Shown piece after piece: positions 61,513-64,000 of a DNA stretch of 64,000 bases. A program made the position numbers and the translations under genes. Origin of the DNA: Flavivirga sp. 57AJ16 (GTDB taxonomy: Bacteria > Bacteroidota > Bacteroidia > Flavobacteriales > Flavobacteriaceae). The stretch is from the NCBI RefSeq assembly GCF_028736925.1, contig NZ_JAQZAT010000007.1, forward strand, positions 124,001 to 188,000. Reading direction: 5' to 3'. Position 1 is the stretch's first letter. Every line of letters starts with the position of its first letter. The notes beneath the pieces were generated by a model, which made no database searches, was not told the origin of the DNA, and saw only the letters and a list, made by a program, of their open reading frames with translations.

Positions 61513-64000
61513 TTGAGAAATTATTTAGTTGCACTTGTTTTATTTGTTTGTTCCTTAAACATGACCTTTGCACAAGATTACTATTTTGAGCACTATCAAG
61601 TTGAAAATGGGTTATCGCACAACACGGTGTCTAGTATTTTACAGGATAATTTTGGGTTTATGTGGTTTGGCACTAAAGATGGATTAAATCGTTTTGATGG
61701 TTATAATTTTAAACTCTTTCAAAATAATCCAAAAGACTCCACGAGTATAGGTAATAACTTTATACACGCCCTTCACGAATATGATGGTGTGATGTGGGTA
61801 GGAACAGATAGAGGGCTTTACAGCTATGATGCTAAATATGAAAACTTTAATAATACTTTTGGAAATGAAGCTCCAGTTACAGAAATAGAAAGTGATGAAG
61901 TGGGCAACCTGTGGTTTATAGCAAGAGCAACACTTTCCAAATATAAGGTAGAGACAAAAGAAATTAATACCTACGAACAAGCTCATTTTTTTGAAGCCAA
62001 CTCAATTTCTGCAAGCAATAAAATGGTTTGGGTATCTTCCTCAAATCAAATTTATAGATATTTACCTAAAAGTAATTCATTTAAGAAATTTGAATTAAAC
62101 CTTGAGTCTATTGATGAAAAATCATTATTAATTAACAAAATATTTATTGTAAATAATACCACGCTTTTAATTGGAACACAAAATCTTGGCGTTATATCTT
62201 ATAATATTGAAAGTCAAAAATCCACAAAAGTTTTTGCCAATAAAACACAGCCTGTTTTTGTAAGAAATTTTGTTAAGAAATCAGAAAATGAAATTTGGAT
62301 TGCAACAGAATCTGGAGTATATACGTACAACATAAAAAGTGGAAAATATCAAGTGCTGGAAAAAAAACATAATGATCCGTATTCACTTTCAGACAACGCA
62401 GTATATTCTATTGCTGTAGACAGTGATGAAGGTGTATGGATAGGCACATATTTTGGAGGCGTTAATTACCTGGCCAAAAAATATACACCATTTAAAAAAT
62501 ACTATCAAAAAATAGGTGAAAATTCTATTAGCGGAAACGCTGTAAGAGAGATTCAAAAAGGAAAATTTGAGAATTTATGGATAGGCACAGAAGATGCTGG
62601 GCTTAATAAATTCAACATAAAGACCGGAGTATTTACAAATTACCAACCTAATAAATCTTCGGGGTCACTCTCTCATTATAATATACATGCCTTATTACCA
62701 AAAGGTAATGAATTATGGATTGGGACCTTTGAACGAGGTCTTGATATAATGGATATAAAGACTGGTAAAATTGCAAAGCACTTTAGTACAAATGAAAGAG
62801 AGGGGTCATTGAGCAGCAATTTTATTTATGCTTTGCACGAGACCGTGTCCAAAAAAATTATAATTCTTACTACCCGTGGCATTCAGTATTATGATGCTGA
62901 ACATAATAATTTTAAGTTTTTAGAGGGCTTTCCAAAAAATTATCACTACACAGCATTTCTTGAAGATACTAATTGTAATTTATGGGCTGGAACTTACAGG
63001 GACGGTTTGTATTTTTATAACCCAAAGACAAAAGAAAAACTAGTTTTCAAAGAAAACCTTCAAGATACGCTTAGCATTAGTAGTAGCTCTATTAATGGTA
63101 TATTTCAAGACGCCAACAAAAACATATGGGTTACAACAGAGAACGGTTTTAACCTATATGACAAGCAAAATAATGGATTTCAATCCTTTTCAACCAATGA
63201 TGGTTTCCCAAGTAACGTAACGTACTCCATATTAGAAGATAAGCAAAATTATTTATGGATCAGCACTTCAAAAGGATTAGTTGAATTTCATCCAAACTCA
63301 AAAAAAATTAAAGTTTATACAAAAGCTAATGGCATTTTAAGTGACCAATTTAACTACAATTCGGCTTATAAGGATTCTATTGGCAATATGTATTTTGGAA
63401 GCACAAAGGGAATGATTAGTTTTAACCCAGAGAATTTTAAAAAAAACACATTCAAAGCTCCCATGTTGATTACTGGGTTGCAAATAAACAATCAAGAAGT
63501 TCTAGTAAATAAGGAAAAATCTCCCTTAAAGAAATCTATAATTTTAGCAGATAAGATTAAATTATCAAATCAAGAATCCTCGTTTAATTTAGATTTTGCT
63601 GCCTTAAGTTTTAGTGCTCCCAAGATGATCGAATATTGGTATAAATTAGAAGGGTTAAATGATAACTGGATAAATTTAAGAAAAAACCATAAAGTATATT
63701 TTACCGAGCTGCCACCTGGAAATTATAATTTTAAAGTTAAATCTTTAAACAGTAATGATGTTTGGAGCGAGGAAGCCTCATTGGAAATTGAAGTACTACC
63801 AGGTTTTTGGGCAACTAATACGGCTTATTTTATATATTGTGCGTTATGTGTTTTGCTGGTTTTCTTTGGATTGAAATATTACCACTTAAAAAACGAAGAA
63901 AAAAACAATCAAACCATAAAGCAACTAAACAATCAAAAAGAAAAAGAAATATATCAAGCTAAAATAGAGTTTTTTACCAATGTGGCCCATGAAGTAAGAA
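61513..64000 (+). CDS. Hybrid two-component system sensor, reg_prop/Y_Y_Y type, 3'-truncated by window edge
   Basis: The frame is open from TTG 61513 to the window end. It encodes a signal peptide (LVALVLFVCSLNMTFAQ), then a sensor region made of two-component regulator propeller repeats (NGLSHNTVSSILQDNFGFMW, FGTKDGLNRFDGYNF, LWIGTEDAGLNKFN and similar) up to about residue 680. A Y_Y_Y domain follows (YWYKLEGLNDNWINLR, LPPGNYNFKVKSLNSND), then one membrane helix (about 63810-63870) and the start of the histidine kinase with FFTNVAHEVR, the H-box. The rest (kinase, receiver, AraC-type regulator) must lie beyond 64000. Such sensors detect breakdown oligosaccharides in the periplasm and activate nearby glycan genes, here most likely the divergent glycosidase and sialidase-like pair. 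Confidence 0.9.
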   Translation, partial: MRNYLVALVLFVCSLNMTFAQDYYFEHYQVENGLSHNTVSSILQDNFGFMWFGTKDGLNRFDGYNFKLFQNNPKDSTSIGNNFIHALHEYDGVMWVGTDRGLYSYDAKYENFNNTFGNEAPVTEIESDEVGNLWFIARATLSKYKVETKEINTYEQAHFFEANSISASNKMVWVSSSNQIYRYLPKSNSFKKFELNLESIDEKSLLINKIFIVNNTTLLIGTQNLGVISYNIESQKSTKVFANKTQPVFVRNFVKKSENEIWIATESGVYTYNIKSGKYQVLEKKHNDPYSLSDNAVYSIAVDSDEGVWIGTYFGGVNYLAKKYTPFKKYYQKIGENSISGNAVREIQKGKFENLWIGTEDAGLNKFNIKTGVFTNYQPNKSSGSLSHYNIHALLPKGNELWIGTFERGLDIMDIKTGKIAKHFSTNEREGSLSSNFIYALHETVSKKIIILTTRGIQYYDAEHNNFKFLEGFPKNYHYTAFLEDTNCNLWAGTYRDGLYFYNPKTKEKLVFKENLQDTLSISSSSINGIFQDANKNIWVTTENGFNLYDKQNNGFQSFSTNDGFPSNVTYSILEDKQNYLWISTSKGLVEFHPNSKKIKVYTKANGILSDQFNYNSAYKDSIGNMYFGSTKGMISFNPENFKKNTFKAPMLITGLQINNQEVLVNKEKSPLKKSIILADKIKLSNQESSFNLDFAALSFSAPKMIEYWYKLEGLNDNWINLRKNHKVYFTELPPGNYNFKVKSLNSNDVWSEEASLEIEVLPGFWATNTAYFIYCALCVLLVFFGLKYYHLKNEEKNNQTIKQLNNQKEKEIYQAKIEFFTNVAHEVR

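Noticed and set aside
1-64000. CRISPR arrays, tRNA or rRNA genes, complete insertion sequences
   Set aside because: No regularly spaced repeats, no cloverleaf with a CCA-type end, no rRNA signature and no intact transposase were seen by eye; a software scan would be needed for short or diverged cases.

Overview
The window looks like a chromosomal segment of a (probably marine) member of the Flavobacteriaceae, phylum Bacteroidota. The evidence is AT-rich DNA, two complete SusC/SusD pairs each preceded by an ECF sigma factor and a FecR-type anti-sigma factor, several proteins ending in type IX secretion (T9SS) sorting domains, a reg_prop/Y_Y_Y hybrid two-component sensor, a GldF-GldG-like ABC permease fusion, and many lipoproteins with short N-termini. 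No rRNA, tRNA, CRISPR array or complete insertion sequence was seen.

Positions 1-11045 are the downstream end of a surface polysaccharide (capsule/exopolysaccharide) operon read on the + strand: a GT4 glycosyltransferase cut by the window edge, a hexapeptide acetyltransferase, a Wzy-like polymerase, a fused alcohol-dehydrogenase/Gfo-Idh-MocA oxidoreductase, an alpha/alpha-toroid protein of unknown role, a WecG/TagA transferase, WecB UDP-GlcNAc 2-epimerase, the Wza export lipoprotein and the Wzc tyrosine kinase. WecB supplies UDP-ManNAc, the usual donor for WecG/TagA enzymes, and Wza/Wzc form the export machine. A CAP-domain lipoprotein follows on the - strand.

Positions 11616-14173 are a low-density, eroded stretch: small ORFs, a diverged Hsp20-like gene, a truncated small secreted protein, a tyrosine integrase broken by a stop and a frameshift, and an unidentified startless coding fragment.

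Positions 14174-30575 hold a first regulated nutrient locus: ECF sigma, FecR, STN-containing SusC transducer and SusD, followed by an ABC ATPase, a GldF-GldG-like fusion permease, two tandem minimal MutS-like ATPases and an M16 zinc peptidase. M16 plus a RagAB-like SusCD pair suggests peptide handling, but the link to the twin MutS-like proteins and the Gld-like transporter is unexplained. The M16 gene also shows patchy base composition suggesting recombination.

Positions 31611-57538 hold a second, larger locus: ECF sigma, FecR, a T9SS lamin-tail protein, SusC, SusD, three endonuclease/exonuclease/phosphatase (EEP) family proteins, a PafA-like alkaline phosphatase, a PQQ-propeller lipoprotein, an N-acetylglucosamine-kinase-like ATPase, an SGNH esterase, an MFS sugar porter, a small T9SS protein, a FISUMP protein, a TlpA-like thioredoxin and a SASA-type acetylesterase. 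Read together, this looks like a system that captures a phosphorylated and acylated glycan or other phosphoester, removes phosphate and acyl groups outside the cytoplasm, and imports the released sugar. That reading is inference.

Positions 57576-64000 hold a decayed HipA fragment, then a - strand pair (sialidase-fold/CBM9-like lipoprotein and a GH5-like clan GH-A glycosidase lipoprotein) divergent from a hybrid two-component sensor that runs off the window end and probably regulates them.

The two most notable unannotated signals are a conserved hairpin leader with compensatory base changes just upstream of both susC genes (16299-16344 and 35427-35470), and the SusCD / Gld-like ABC / twin MutS-like / M16 gene set.
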